64,000 bases of DNA from Brevundimonas sp. UBA4553 (lineage in GTDB: Bacteria > Pseudomonadota > Alphaproteobacteria > Caulobacterales > Caulobacteraceae), in assembly GCF_002387245.1 (NCBI RefSeq), contig NZ_DGLD01000010.1:1-64000 (forward strand). The letters run 5' to 3'. The first letter of the stretch is position 1, and each line of letters starts with the position of its first letter. Shown here piece by piece: positions 33,459 through 43,023 of this stretch. The position numbers were made by a program, and so were the translations under genes. Below the pieces are notes generated by a model. It was not told the origin of the DNA. It ran no database searches and saw nothing but the letters and a program-made list of their open reading frames with translations.

Positions 33459-35995
33459 GCGACCGCTCCGACGACGCGAGATTTCAACAGTGCGGCCAGA
33501 CGGTCGTCGGCCAGGGCGCGCACGGCCTCGGCGCTGTCCAGCGTCAGGGCCTGTCCCGCCAGCTGGCGACAGTCGGCCAGGGTCAGGCCGCGCACCGCTG
33601 CCTTGATCTCCGCCACCATGGACGGCGTGGCCGACAGCTCGGTGACGCCGAGACCGATCAGGATGGGCGCAGCCAGCAGGTCCGAGGCCAGCCCGCCGCA
33701 GACGCCGATCCAGCGCGTATCGGCGGCGCCCGTCGCCGCCTGGGCGATCAGGCGCAGCACCGCCGGATGCAGGCTGTCCAACTGCGCGGCCAGATGGGCG
33801 TTCTGCCGATCCATGGCCAGCGCATACTGGGTCAGGTCATTGGTGCCGATCGAGATGAAGTCGATGTGTGGGGCCAGCAGATCGGCGGTCATGGCCGCCG
33901 CCGGGGTCTCGATCATCACCCCCAGCAGGGGCGCGGCCCAGCCCGTCTCGGAGGCTGCGATGTCCAGCAGGGCGCGAACCTGACGCACCTCGGACGCCGA
34001 GGCGATCATCGGCAACATGACGGCGACTGTTCCGCTGGACCGCACCCGGCAGACAGCCCGCAACTGGGTCAGCAGAAGGTCTGGTCGGTGCAGGCCCGTG
34101 CGTATACCACGCAGACCCAGCGCCGGATTGTCCTCATGCGGCATGGGCAGGTAGGGCAAGGGCTTGTCGCCGCCCGCATCCAGAGTGCGGATGACCAGAG
34201 GCCGCCCGTCCAGAGCGTCGGCGATGGCCTGATACTGGGCCAGTTGCTCGTCCTCGGTCGGGGCGCTCTGCCGCTCCAGGAAAAGGAATTCGGTGCGCAG
34301 CAAGCCGCATCCCTCGGCGCCCCCGGCCACGGCGGGCGCGGCCTCTGACACGTCGCCCAGATTGGCGAAGACCTCGATCCGAACACCATCGGCGGTGCGG
34401 CAATCCTCGGCGGCCAGGGCGCGGGCCTCGGCGCGACGGCGGTCGCGCGCGGCGGCGGCGCTCTGGGCCCGGGCCTGCCGTGCGGCGGATGGATTGGCGA
34501 CCAGGCGCCGGCCGTCGGCGTCCAGAACCACCAGGGCGCCGTCCTCAATGCGGTCCAGACCCGATCCGACGGCGACCAGCGCCGGCACGCCCATGGCGGC
34601 GGCCAGGATGGCGACGTGCGACGTCGGCCCGCCGCGTGCGGTGCACAGCCCCGCCACCTTGACCGCGTCCAGCGCGATCAGTTGCGACGGCAGAAGGTCG
34701 TCGGCCAGGATGACCGACCCGGCCCCCAGCACCACAGGCGCGGCCGCAGCCTCGCCCGACAGCTCGACCAGAACCTGACGCTCCAGATCCATCAGGTCGT
34801 CGGCGCGTTCGGCCGTGCGGGCGTCGCCCAGCGACCGGAACAGGGCCACGCCGCCTTGGGTCGCCGTGCGCCAGGCGAAGCTCGCGCTGCGGCCCGCCTC
34901 GATCGCTTCCTGCGCCGTGGCCAGCAGGCCGGGATCATCGAGGAAGGCCAGATGGGCGGCCAGAATGGCGCGGCGATGGGCGCCGCCTGACGCGACCGAG
35001 GCTTCGATCCGGCTGCGCACGGCGCCCAGGGCCTGTTGCAGCGCCGCCTGTTCCAGCCTGACGCCGCGACCATGTTCAGGCGTGACGATCTCGGCCTGAC
35101 GCAGATGCACCGCGCGACCGACCGCCAGCCCCGGCGCCGCGGTGACGCCCGAAAAGATCAGTTCGCCGTCCTCGCCCGAGGCGGGGCCGGCCTGCGCGAC
35201 CGGCGTTTCGACGGCGGGCGCGGCGTGGGCGGCTTCCCCGCCCTCGCCCAGCCCGGACGCGATCAGGGCGGCGACGGCGTCCAGCGCCGCCTCAGCCTTT
35301 GGCCCGCTGGCGCTGACGGTAAGAGCGTCGCCGTCCTTGAGCCCCAGGGTCATCATGGCCGTCAGGCTGGCGGCGTCGGCGCTGCGATCACCGAGCGTCA
35401 GGCTCACCCTGGCGTCAAAGCTCCTGGCGCAGGCGACGATACGCGAGGCCGGGCGCGCGTGCAGGCCGTGCGGCAAGGGGGCGCGCACCGTTCGGGTCAG
35501 CACCGCCGCGCCGCCGCCGGCCGTGACGGCGGCGGCTTTCGCCGCCCGCACGCTCATGATCGGCTCCCCCGCCTCGACCAGGCGACTCAGCGGCGACAGT
35601 CGAACCTCGCCCTCGCTGACCAGGAGGATCGGCGAGATCAGGCTCTTGGCAGCCGCCGCGACGACCTCAAGATCCATCGTCAGGAGCGGATCGCCGGTCG
35701 TCACCCGCGCGCCCTCGACGACATGGGCGGTGAAGCCCGCCCCCTCCAAAGCCACCGTATCCAGCCCAAGGTGGATCAGGATTTCAGGCCCCGCGTCCGC
35801 GCGCACGCTGATCGCGTGACCGGTGCGGGCCAGGCTCGACACCACGCCGTCAAACGGCGCTCGCACCGTCATGCCCGTCGGATCGATAGCCAGGCCTTCG
35901 CCGACCATGCGCCCGGCGAAGGCGGCGTCCGGAACCTCGTCCAGCGAACACACCCAGCCGTCGATCGGGGCGTGGACGATCAGTTCAGCCGTCAT
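33455..35995 (-). CDS. PTS multiphosphoryl transfer protein, EIIA-HPr-EI fusion
   Basis: This 846-residue cytosolic protein fuses three PTS carriers. An EIIA(Glc-type) domain (1-150) has the active His75 in ILIHLG. An HPr domain (about 170-255) has His179 in GLHARPAS. Enzyme I (about 280-846) has His460 in GGPTSHVAI and the PEP-binding GTNDLTQYALAMDR and VCGG segments. It passes phosphate from PEP to NagE, so with NagE it is a complete GlcNAc PTS. The start ATG overlaps the hexosaminidase stop by one base (TGATG). Confidence 0.92.
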   Translation of the reverse strand: MTAELIVHAPIDGWVCSLDEVPDAAFAGRMVGEGLAIDPTGMTVRAPFDGVVSSLARTGHAISVRADAGPEILIHLGLDTVALEGAGFTAHVVEGARVTTGDPLLTMDLEVVAAAAKSLISPILLVSEGEVRLSPLSRLVEAGEPIMSVRAAKAAAVTAGGGAAVLTRTVRAPLPHGLHARPASRIVACARSFDARVSLTLGDRSADAASLTAMMTLGLKDGDALTVSASGPKAEAALDAVAALIASGLGEGGEAAHAAPAVETPVAQAGPASGEDGELIFSGVTAAPGLAVGRAVHLRQAEIVTPEHGRGVRLEQAALQQALGAVRSRIEASVASGGAHRRAILAAHLAFLDDPGLLATAQEAIEAGRSASFAWRTATQGGVALFRSLGDARTAERADDLMDLERQVLVELSGEAAAAPVVLGAGSVILADDLLPSQLIALDAVKVAGLCTARGGPTSHVAILAAAMGVPALVAVGSGLDRIEDGALVVLDADGRRLVANPSAARQARAQSAAAARDRRRAEARALAAEDCRTADGVRIEVFANLGDVSEAAPAVAGGAEGCGLLRTEFLFLERQSAPTEDEQLAQYQAIADALDGRPLVIRTLDAGGDKPLPYLPMPHEDNPALGLRGIRTGLHRPDLLLTQLRAVCRVRSSGTVAVMLPMIASASEVRQVRALLDIAASETGWAAPLLGVMIETPAAAMTADLLAPHIDFISIGTNDLTQYALAMDRQNAHLAAQLDSLHPAVLRLIAQAATGAADTRWIGVCGGLASDLLAAPILIGLGVTELSATPSMVAEIKAAVRGLTLADCRQLAGQALTLDSAEAVRALADDRLAALLKSRVVGAVA

Positions 35996-38133
35996 CAGTC
36001 GTTCTCGCGCTGGACGGCGTCGGACACGCGCACCCAGTCGACGCCCCACATCGGGTCCAGCTCTTTCTGAGTGAACTTCAGACACAGGTCGTGCTGGCCG
36101 GCGCGGGCCGGAAGCCGGCCCAAGAGCACGGTGATCCCGTCGTCGCCCGCCGCCTCGGCCAGAGGAATGACCAGAGCCGGTTCGCCCTCGCAGCCATCGA
36201 TGCGCACCTCCAGTTCGCCGTGCGGCGTCCGCGGCGTCCCCAGCCGGATCTTGTCGCGGTCGGCGCCGATCTGGAAGTTGAAAGGAACCTGGCCGACGGC
36301 GGCCTCGAAACGCAGCCCCCGGGTCAGATCCGCCGACTGATAGATCCAGCAAGGGTTCAGGATGTCCATCAGCAGAGCCGGACGCTCGCCTTCCAGCGGG
36401 GCGTCATCGATCAGCGACAGCGGCAGAGCCGCGGTGCACAGCTTCATCTGATGGTCATAGCGTCGCTGGCCGTCGGCGGGCGGCGCGGCGGGAACTTCGG
36501 TCAGCCCGCTGGTCGCATAGTCGATGCCCAGCATGCGATAGCGGGCCAGTTGCGGGTCCAGTCGGACACGGAAATCGGCGAAGTCCATCCGCTCGTGCGG
36601 GGTCCAGGCCATTTCCGCCAGGGCCGAGATGCGCGGGAAGGCCTGATACTCGACCCGGTCCTCGGTCCGCATGTGTTCCGTGAAAAGGTTGCCCTGCACC
36701 CCCAGGACGCGACGCGCCTGTTCCGGGGTCAGCACGTCCGGCGTCGGATCGAAGCTGTAGACGTCGCGAAGGGTCGAAGTGAAGCCGCGCCCGGGCGCCC
36801 CGTCGTCCGCGCTCTGGCGGTTATCCAGATACAGAACCGGCGCCGGCGACATCACCGTGTCGTGGCCCAGACGCGCCGCCTCGATGGCGCCCTCGACGCC
36901 GCGCCAGGACATGACGCTGGCGTTCGGATTGATGCCGCCCTCCAGGATTTCATCCCATCCGATCATGCGGCGACCGTGGTCGTTCAGGCGCTTCTCCAGA
37001 CGCGCCACGAACCAGGACTGCAGCTTCTCTTCGTCCGCCAGACCCAGTTCGCGCATCCTTTCCTGCACGCGAGGCGAGGCCTTCCACTGATCCTTGACCG
37101 CTTCGTCGCCGCCGATGTGGACGTATTCCGAGGGGAAGAGATCGACCACCTCGTCCATGACGTTTTCGAAGAAGACCAGGGTCGCTTCCTCGACGTTGAA
37201 CAGGGTCGGATAGACGCCCCAGTCGGCGGGCACGGCCGGAACGGCTGCGCCGGGCACGTCGGTCACGCCCAGTTCGGGATAGGCGGCGATCGCCGCGCTG
37301 GCGTGGCCGGGCACGTCGACCTCCGGCACCACGACGATGTTGCGGGCGGCGGCATAGGCGACGATGTCGCGCACTTCGTCCTGGGTATAGATTCCGCCGT
37401 ACAGGCGGGGGCGCCCGGTCGCCGGATCGATGTCCTTCTGCGCCGCCGCACCGGCGTGGACACGCCAGCCGCCGACCTCCGTCAGTTTGGGGTAGCGCTT
37501 GATCTCCAACCGCCAGGCCTGGTCGTCGGTCAGGTGCCAGTGGAAGACGTTCAGCTTGTGCAGGGCCATCCAGTCGATGAAACCCTTGATGAAGGCCGGC
37601 GACTGATAGTGGCGGGCTGAATCCAGCATGACGCCGCGCCAGCCAAAGCGCGGCGCGTCGGCGATGGCGACGGCGGGTATGGTCGCATCCCCCTGGCCCG
37701 CCTCGGCGGTGGCCAGTTGCCACAGGCTGATGGAGCCGTAGAGAAGCCCGCCGAAATCGCTGGCGGTGATGACCGCTCCGCGCGGGCCGACGTCCAGCCG
37801 GTAGGCGTCGGCGGCCGACCCGTCAGCGCGACGAAAGACCACGGCTCCCGGCGTTTCGTCTCCCTCGCGCACCGCTAGGCGCAGGCCGCGCGTACGCTGC
37901 ATCAGGTCGGCGAAATAGGTCGCGGCGCGCATCGCCTCGGCGTCGCCGCGCGGCACGATCAGGGCGGCGCCGTCGATCAGCACGAAAGCGCCCGCCGCCG
38001 GGGTTACGGTGGCGGGACGCGGGATCACGGACCCGACCGGCGCCTCGGCCATGACGGCCGGCGCCACGGCCAGGGTCAGCATGAGCGTCAGCACCGGGGC
38101 GAACGCCTTCGCCGATCGAACGACCTGGATCAT
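35995..38133 (-). CDS. exported GH20 beta-N-acetylhexosaminidase
   Basis: This 712-residue exported enzyme removes terminal GlcNAc from chitin oligosaccharides. The signal ends near AVMAEAP. A small N-terminal alpha/beta domain (about 35-160) precedes the GH20 barrel, with GWRGVMLDSARHY, NVFHWHLTDDQAWRLE, EVDVPGHASA and the catalytic Asp343-Glu344 in HIGGDEA. A C-terminal beta domain (about 590-712) is probably a carbohydrate-facing addition. It is 125 bases downstream of the TonB-dependent receptor and feeds the PTS that follows. Confidence 0.9.
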   Translation of the reverse strand: MIQVVRSAKAFAPVLTLMLTLAVAPAVMAEAPVGSVIPRPATVTPAAGAFVLIDGAALIVPRGDAEAMRAATYFADLMQRTRGLRLAVREGDETPGAVVFRRADGSAADAYRLDVGPRGAVITASDFGGLLYGSISLWQLATAEAGQGDATIPAVAIADAPRFGWRGVMLDSARHYQSPAFIKGFIDWMALHKLNVFHWHLTDDQAWRLEIKRYPKLTEVGGWRVHAGAAAQKDIDPATGRPRLYGGIYTQDEVRDIVAYAAARNIVVVPEVDVPGHASAAIAAYPELGVTDVPGAAVPAVPADWGVYPTLFNVEEATLVFFENVMDEVVDLFPSEYVHIGGDEAVKDQWKASPRVQERMRELGLADEEKLQSWFVARLEKRLNDHGRRMIGWDEILEGGINPNASVMSWRGVEGAIEAARLGHDTVMSPAPVLYLDNRQSADDGAPGRGFTSTLRDVYSFDPTPDVLTPEQARRVLGVQGNLFTEHMRTEDRVEYQAFPRISALAEMAWTPHERMDFADFRVRLDPQLARYRMLGIDYATSGLTEVPAAPPADGQRRYDHQMKLCTAALPLSLIDDAPLEGERPALLMDILNPCWIYQSADLTRGLRFEAAVGQVPFNFQIGADRDKIRLGTPRTPHGELEVRIDGCEGEPALVIPLAEAAGDDGITVLLGRLPARAGQHDLCLKFTQKELDPMWGVDWVRVSDAVQREND

Positions 38134-38257
38134 ACGCAGTCTCGCATCAAAGAAGCGCGCGGGACGTAAACGCCCCGCGCCAGTCTGGCCTCAGGAGAAG
38201 GCCTTGGCGATAGGCGGAACGGAGGACGACGAACGCCGCCCTCCGAACGCGGCGTCC

Positions 38258-41002
38258 TCAGAAGGCGACGCTCAGCGTCGCCATCAGCTTGCGGCCGGTG
38301 CGATAGACGCCCCGCGGCAGGCTGACCGTATTGGCGTAGGCGTAGTATTCGCTGTCCAGCAGGTTCTGGCCGGACACCGTCAGGCTGACCTTCTCGTTGA
38401 AGGCGTAGCCCGCCGTCGCATCCAGACCCGTGTAGGCCCGGACGTACATCTGGTCGCCACGATCCAGGCCAGTGAAATACTTGGACCGCCAGGTGTAGGT
38501 CGCCCGCACCGAGAAGGGACCCGACTCGAAGAAGGGGCTGATGTTGACCTGGTGCTTCGAGTTGAAGGGCAGATCGCTGCCGTTGTCGGCGCTGCCGTCC
38601 ACCAGGGTGTAGTTGGCCAGCAGCCCCAGACCATAGGCGTAGGTTTGCTGATAGGCGACGGACAGCCCCTTCAGCTCGGCCGAACCGGCGTTGGTCGGAC
38701 GGCTGATCTGATAGGTGGTGGGCTTGTTCTGCGCCTGGTTGAAGTGGGTCTCGGGCGCCGTCGCCTGCAGGATGTAGTTGTCGATGTCCTTGTAGAAGAT
38801 CTCGCCCGACAGAATGGCGTCAGGCGCGAAATACCATTCGACCGCGGCGTTCAGGTTGGTCGACTTGTACGGGTCCAGGTCCGGGTTGCCGCCGCCGCCG
38901 GTCAGGATCTGATCCGACAGCCAGAAGTAGTTGGACATGTCGGCGTAGTTGGGACGGGCGATCACCTTCGCCGCCGCCAGGCGGACGATCACGTCGTCCG
39001 TCGCATTGATCGCCAGGTTCACGCTGGGCAGGAAGTCGTCGTATTCCTTGGTGCGGACGTTCCATTCCCAGTCGGCCGCGGTGGTGCCGCAACCGCTGGC
39101 GGTCTGGTTGACGCAGACATAGCCGCCGCTCTCGGACTCGGTGCGAACGTAGCGCAGGCCCACGTTGCCGCGCACCCGATCATTCTCGAAATCGGCCTGG
39201 CCGTAGAGGGCGTTGATCGTCTCCTGGACGTTCCAGTTCTGAGCCGTGAACTCGGCGTTGCCGAAGATGGTCGGCACCGGCGCGGGCTGCCAGGGGCGCA
39301 GATATTCGCCGTTCTCGATATAGTCGGCCAGGGCCGCGCCATCGATGCGGAAACGGGTCTTCATCTGATCGTTGGCGCCGTCGAAGCCGTCCAGATAGTT
39401 GCCCGGCACCTGGCTGGGGCTGAACATCGAGGCGCTGTCAGGCGCGCCGTAAATCTGGACCGTCACGCCCGACATCTTCTGATCGGTCTCGTGCTTGCGG
39501 TATTTGTAGCCGAACTGAAGTCGGCTGAAGAAGCCGTCGCGATCGAAGCCGAGGTCAGCCTGGGCGTAGGTTTCCTCATCCATGGTCGGCTTTGAGACGA
39601 TGTTGCCGCCCCAGCCGGCGTTGTAGCCCGTCGGTCCGACCGACGGATCGCCGCCGCCCCAGCCGCCGTCGAACGAGAACTTCGAAGCGTCGTTCAGGAC
39701 ATTGCCGTTGGCGTAGCTCAGAACGCCCGGCGAACCCGGCGCCCCGGTGAAGTCGACCGTGTAATCCGCCCAGTTCAGGAACTCTCCGAACAGCTGGCGC
39801 TGCGTGCCGCCGTCGGCCTTGGTGTAGCCGATGTCGCCTGACAAGTCCCAACCAGCGCCGGTGTACTTGCCGTCCAGATGGTAGCTGTCCGAGGTCATCG
39901 CCGCCTCGCGATACTGGATGTCCAGCACGCTCAACGCGTTCTTGAACGAGGCCTTGGTGATGACGTTGTCGTCGACCTGGATGTCGGTCAGCGCGCCCAG
40001 GCTGTTCCAGGTGTTGCCCTGGAAGGCGAACAGGGCCTGGTTGATGTTGTCATAGGTGGCGTCGACGCGCAGCCAGTCGAAGTTCAGGTCCAGGCTGTCG
40101 TTGGGACGATACTGCAGCGCCACGGTATAGCTGTTGCGCTCGCGTTGCTGCTCGAAGAAGTGCGTGCCGAAGGAGTTCAGGCCCTTGGCGTTCGGGTTGG
40201 CCAGCAGGGTGGTGGCGCAGGCCCCGACGCAGTTGCCGTTGGCGATGGAATTGCCGCCCGGGTTCTCGGCGTTGCCGCCGTTGTAGTAGCTCGCTGGAAT
40301 GGTGCCATAGGCCTCCAGCCCGTCACGCCGCAGTTCGTCGCTGGCGCGCTGGGCCGACACGATGACGCCGAAGGTGCGGTCCTCGTTACGCCAGCCGCCA
40401 AGGAGCGAGAGCTGGGCATCACCGCTCTCGGACCGATCATTGTAGAGATAGGTCACGGCCCCCGAGAGGGTGTAGCGATCCAGGTCCAGCGGACGGCGGG
40501 TCAGGACGTCGACGGTGCCGCCGATGCTGCCCTCGTCGATACGGGCCTCAGGCGTCTTGTAGACCTCGACCTTGCCGACGATCTGCGGAGCCAGCAGGGC
40601 GTAGTTGAAGGTTCGTCCCGGCTGATCGAGAATGAACCAGTCCGCCGAGGCCACCGTCTGGCCGTTCAGCAGGGTCCGGTTCAGCGCCGGGTCGGTGCCC
40701 AGGATCGAAACCTTTTCGCCTTGGCCAAACGCGCGATCGACGGTGACGCCGGGAATGATGGTGATGGCCTCGGCCACGTTCGAGCTGGGGAACTTGCCCA
40801 CATCCTCGGCGGTGACGACATCGATGATGGCGTTGGCGTTGCGCTTGGTGGCGATGGACTGCTGCAGCGAGGCGCGGATGCCGGTGACGACCACTTCGTC
40901 CACGGTCGTGACCGGGCCGCTGGCGTCCTGGGCGGCGGCGGCGCCGGCGATCAGCGCCAGGGCGCTGACAGAGCCGGCAAGCAAGGCGTGAAGGATATTC
41001 AT
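38258..41002 (-). CDS. TonB-dependent receptor for chitin oligosaccharides/GlcNAc
   Basis: This 914-residue outer-membrane receptor has a signal ending AAAAQDA, a TonB-box-like DEVVVTGIRASLQQSI, a plug domain (SSNVAEAITIIPGVTVDRAF) and a barrel ending TLSVAF. The ATG at 41002 is preceded by GGAGGGGAG; an open frame 100 codons further upstream shows no signal. It diverges from the GntR-NagB-NagA operon and lies beside the hexosaminidase and PTS, so it probably imports chitin fragments. Three CAAG(G)ACCAA boxes in its promoter region suggest control by the GntR protein. Confidence 0.88.
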   Translation of the reverse strand: MNILHALLAGSVSALALIAGAAAAQDASGPVTTVDEVVVTGIRASLQQSIATKRNANAIIDVVTAEDVGKFPSSNVAEAITIIPGVTVDRAFGQGEKVSILGTDPALNRTLLNGQTVASADWFILDQPGRTFNYALLAPQIVGKVEVYKTPEARIDEGSIGGTVDVLTRRPLDLDRYTLSGAVTYLYNDRSESGDAQLSLLGGWRNEDRTFGVIVSAQRASDELRRDGLEAYGTIPASYYNGGNAENPGGNSIANGNCVGACATTLLANPNAKGLNSFGTHFFEQQRERNSYTVALQYRPNDSLDLNFDWLRVDATYDNINQALFAFQGNTWNSLGALTDIQVDDNVITKASFKNALSVLDIQYREAAMTSDSYHLDGKYTGAGWDLSGDIGYTKADGGTQRQLFGEFLNWADYTVDFTGAPGSPGVLSYANGNVLNDASKFSFDGGWGGGDPSVGPTGYNAGWGGNIVSKPTMDEETYAQADLGFDRDGFFSRLQFGYKYRKHETDQKMSGVTVQIYGAPDSASMFSPSQVPGNYLDGFDGANDQMKTRFRIDGAALADYIENGEYLRPWQPAPVPTIFGNAEFTAQNWNVQETINALYGQADFENDRVRGNVGLRYVRTESESGGYVCVNQTASGCGTTAADWEWNVRTKEYDDFLPSVNLAINATDDVIVRLAAAKVIARPNYADMSNYFWLSDQILTGGGGNPDLDPYKSTNLNAAVEWYFAPDAILSGEIFYKDIDNYILQATAPETHFNQAQNKPTTYQISRPTNAGSAELKGLSVAYQQTYAYGLGLLANYTLVDGSADNGSDLPFNSKHQVNISPFFESGPFSVRATYTWRSKYFTGLDRGDQMYVRAYTGLDATAGYAFNEKVSLTVSGQNLLDSEYYAYANTVSLPRGVYRTGRKLMATLSVAF

Positions 41003-41055
41003 AGCGCTGGACTCCCCTCCAGAGACCTGCCCCCGCAGGCCTGACCTACCCAATT

Positions 41056-41191
41056 CAAGACCAATCTGGCCCGCCCCTCTTTCGACCAGATCGAGAGAAC
41101 ATGGGAATTGACGGGAGAGTTTCACCAAAGCGTCGTATCTCGCAAGACCAAAATTCACATTGGGCCTAAACTTTCTCAATATTGGTCCTTG
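41056..41191. promoter_or_regulatory. three CAAG(G)ACCAA boxes, candidate NagQ/NagR operators
   Basis: CAAGACCAA occurs at 41056-41064 and 41143-41151, and the inverted form TTGGTCCTTG at 41182-41191, in the divergent region between the TonB-dependent receptor and GntR genes. DasR/NagR-type GntR proteins bind TGGTC/GACCA half-sites, so these are plausible operators. Confidence 0.5.
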
Positions 41192-41251
41192 ATTGGTTGC
41201 GTAACATGGGCTCTCATGAGGCGTCGGGGATGCACTCGGGGGGAGGACGTC

Positions 41252-41992
41252 ATGCCGTTTCTTGAAGCCATCGGATCGCTGGACGCCCAACGCCCCGCGC
41301 CTCTGTACCAACAGCTGCAACAGGCCGTGCGGCAGGCCATCGAGCGCCGCGCGCTGAAGCCCGACGACGCCCTGCCGCCCGAGCGCGATCTGGCCAACGA
41401 ACTATCGGTGTCCCGCATCACCATCCGCAAGGCGTTCGACGGCCTGGTGGCCGAGGGCCTGCTGACACGACGTCAGGGCGCCGGCACCTTCGTCGCTGCA
41501 CGGGTCGAGAAGAGCTTCTCCAAGCTGACCTCCTTTTCAGAGGACATGGCGGCGCGCGGACGCAAAGCCACCAGTTCCTGGCTGAGCCGTAGCGAGGGCA
41601 CCGTCACGCCGGAGGAATCGCTGACGCTGGGCCTCAGCCCCGGCGCGCCGGTCTATCGCTTCCACCGCATTCGCTACGCCGACGGCGCGCCGATGGCGCT
41701 GGAGTATTCGACCGTCCCGGCGTCGTGCCTCTCGGGCGTCGAGGCGGTGACCACCTCGCTCTATCAGGCCCTCGCCGTCAGCGGCCACCGGCCCAACCGC
41801 GCGCTACAACGTCTGCGCGCCGTACTGTTCAACGCCGAGCAGTGCCAGCTCCTGGGCATAGCCCCCGGCGCGCCGGGCCTGCTTATCGAGCGTCGCGCCT
41901 TCCACAACGGCGAGGCCGTGGAGGTGACCCAGTCCTATTATCGGGGCGACGCCTACGACTTCGTCGCCGAACTGAACGACGGACCCGCCTGA
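41252..41992 (+). CDS. GntR/HutC family regulator of the GlcNAc genes
   Basis: This 246-residue regulator has an N-terminal GntR helix (PLYQQLQQAVRQAIERRA, LPPERDLANELSVSRITIRKAFDGL) and a C-terminal UTRA ligand domain (about 85-240, with VYRFHRIRYADGAPMALEYS). Relatives NagR, NagQ and DasR sense GlcN-6-P or GlcNAc-6-P. A GGGAGGA site precedes the ATG at 41252. It is the first gene of the gntR-nagB-nagA operon, whose genes overlap as TGATG, and likely controls both sides of the divergent promoter. Confidence 0.88.
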   Translation: MPFLEAIGSLDAQRPAPLYQQLQQAVRQAIERRALKPDDALPPERDLANELSVSRITIRKAFDGLVAEGLLTRRQGAGTFVAARVEKSFSKLTSFSEDMAARGRKATSSWLSRSEGTVTPEESLTLGLSPGAPVYRFHRIRYADGAPMALEYSTVPASCLSGVEAVTTSLYQALAVSGHRPNRALQRLRAVLFNAEQCQLLGIAPGAPGLLIERRAFHNGEAVEVTQSYYRGDAYDFVAELNDGPA

Positions 41993-43023
41993 TGCGCGCC
42001 GAAGACACCAGGATGTTCGCCGAAGCTGCGGACTCGGGACGCATCGTCGCCGCCCAGCTGGCCGCCAACGCCGGTCTTGTCGCCCGCGCCGCCAAGCGCC
42101 TGCGGATGCAGCCCCCCACCGCCGCCCTGATCTGCGGACGCGGCAGTTCGGACAACGCCGGCGTCTTCGCCCGATATCTGATCGAGACCGAGGTCGGCGT
42201 GCTGACCAGTCCCATGCCGCTGGCGGTCAGTTCGGTCTATGGCCGCACCCCGTCCATCCCGGGCGGCCTGTGCCTGGCTGTCTCCCAGTCGGGCAAGAGC
42301 CCCGACCTGGTCGCGGCGGCGGCCGCCGCCAAGGCCGGCGGGGCCTTCGTCATCGCCCTGGTCAATGTCGAGGGATCGCCCCTGAGCCAGGTGGCCGACC
42401 TGACCATCCCCCTGCGCGCCGGTCCGGAGTTGTCGGTCGCCGCGACCAAGAGTTTCATCGCCAGCCTCAGCGCCATCGCCCATCTGGTGGCGGAATGGAG
42501 CGGCGACGCCGAACTGTCGGCCGCCCTGAACGACCTGCCGCGCCTGCTGGACGCCGCCTGGGCGCAGGACTGGTCCGCGGCCCTTCCCGCCTTGACCAGC
42601 GCCGCCAGCCTCTACGTCGTCGGACGCGGGGTCGGCTTCGGCGTGGCGCGAGAGGCGGCGCTCAAGCTCAAGGAAACGTGCGGCCTGCACGCCGAGGCCT
42701 TTTCGACCGCCGAGGTCCGCCACGGCCCCATGGCCCTGGTCAAGACCGGTTTCCCCGTCCTGCTTCTGCCCCAGGCGGACGTGACGCGCGACGACGCCGA
42801 GGATCTGGCCGCCGACTTCGCCCGACGCGGGGCGCAGGTCTTCTTCGCCGGCCTTGCCACCGCGCCGGGGGTGATCTCGCTGCCCACCGTCAGCAGCCAC
42901 CCGGCGCTGGAGCCTATCCTGCTGATCCAGAGTTTCTACCGTCTGGCCGCCACGCTTTCCACGGCGCGCGGGTTCGATCCCGACCACCCGCCCTACCTCA
43001 ACAAGGTGACCGAGACGGTTTGA
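41992..43023 (+). CDS. SIS-domain glucosamine-6-phosphate deaminase (NagB-II type)
   Basis: This 343-residue protein has two SIS domains. ICGRGSSDNAGVFARY and SQSGKSPDLVAAA lie in the first, and GRGVGFGVAREAALKLKETC and EVRHGPMAL in the second. This equals the isomerase half of GlmS without the glutaminase domain, the pattern of NagB-II (AgaS/GlmD type) deaminases that convert GlcN-6-P to fructose-6-P and ammonia. It lies between the GntR regulator and nagA. It is not homologous to classical NagB. Confidence 0.87.
   Translation: MRAEDTRMFAEAADSGRIVAAQLAANAGLVARAAKRLRMQPPTAALICGRGSSDNAGVFARYLIETEVGVLTSPMPLAVSSVYGRTPSIPGGLCLAVSQSGKSPDLVAAAAAAKAGGAFVIALVNVEGSPLSQVADLTIPLRAGPELSVAATKSFIASLSAIAHLVAEWSGDAELSAALNDLPRLLDAAWAQDWSAALPALTSAASLYVVGRGVGFGVAREAALKLKETCGLHAEAFSTAEVRHGPMALVKTGFPVLLLPQADVTRDDAEDLAADFARRGAQVFFAGLATAPGVISLPTVSSHPALEPILLIQSFYRLAATLSTARGFDPDHPPYLNKVTETV

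Noticed and set aside
38222..38259. Long stem-loop after the GlcNAc TonB-dependent receptor (GAGGACG/CGTCCTC outer stem)
   Set aside because: Overlaps the stop codon and has competing inner pairings and no T tract; too weak to call a terminator.
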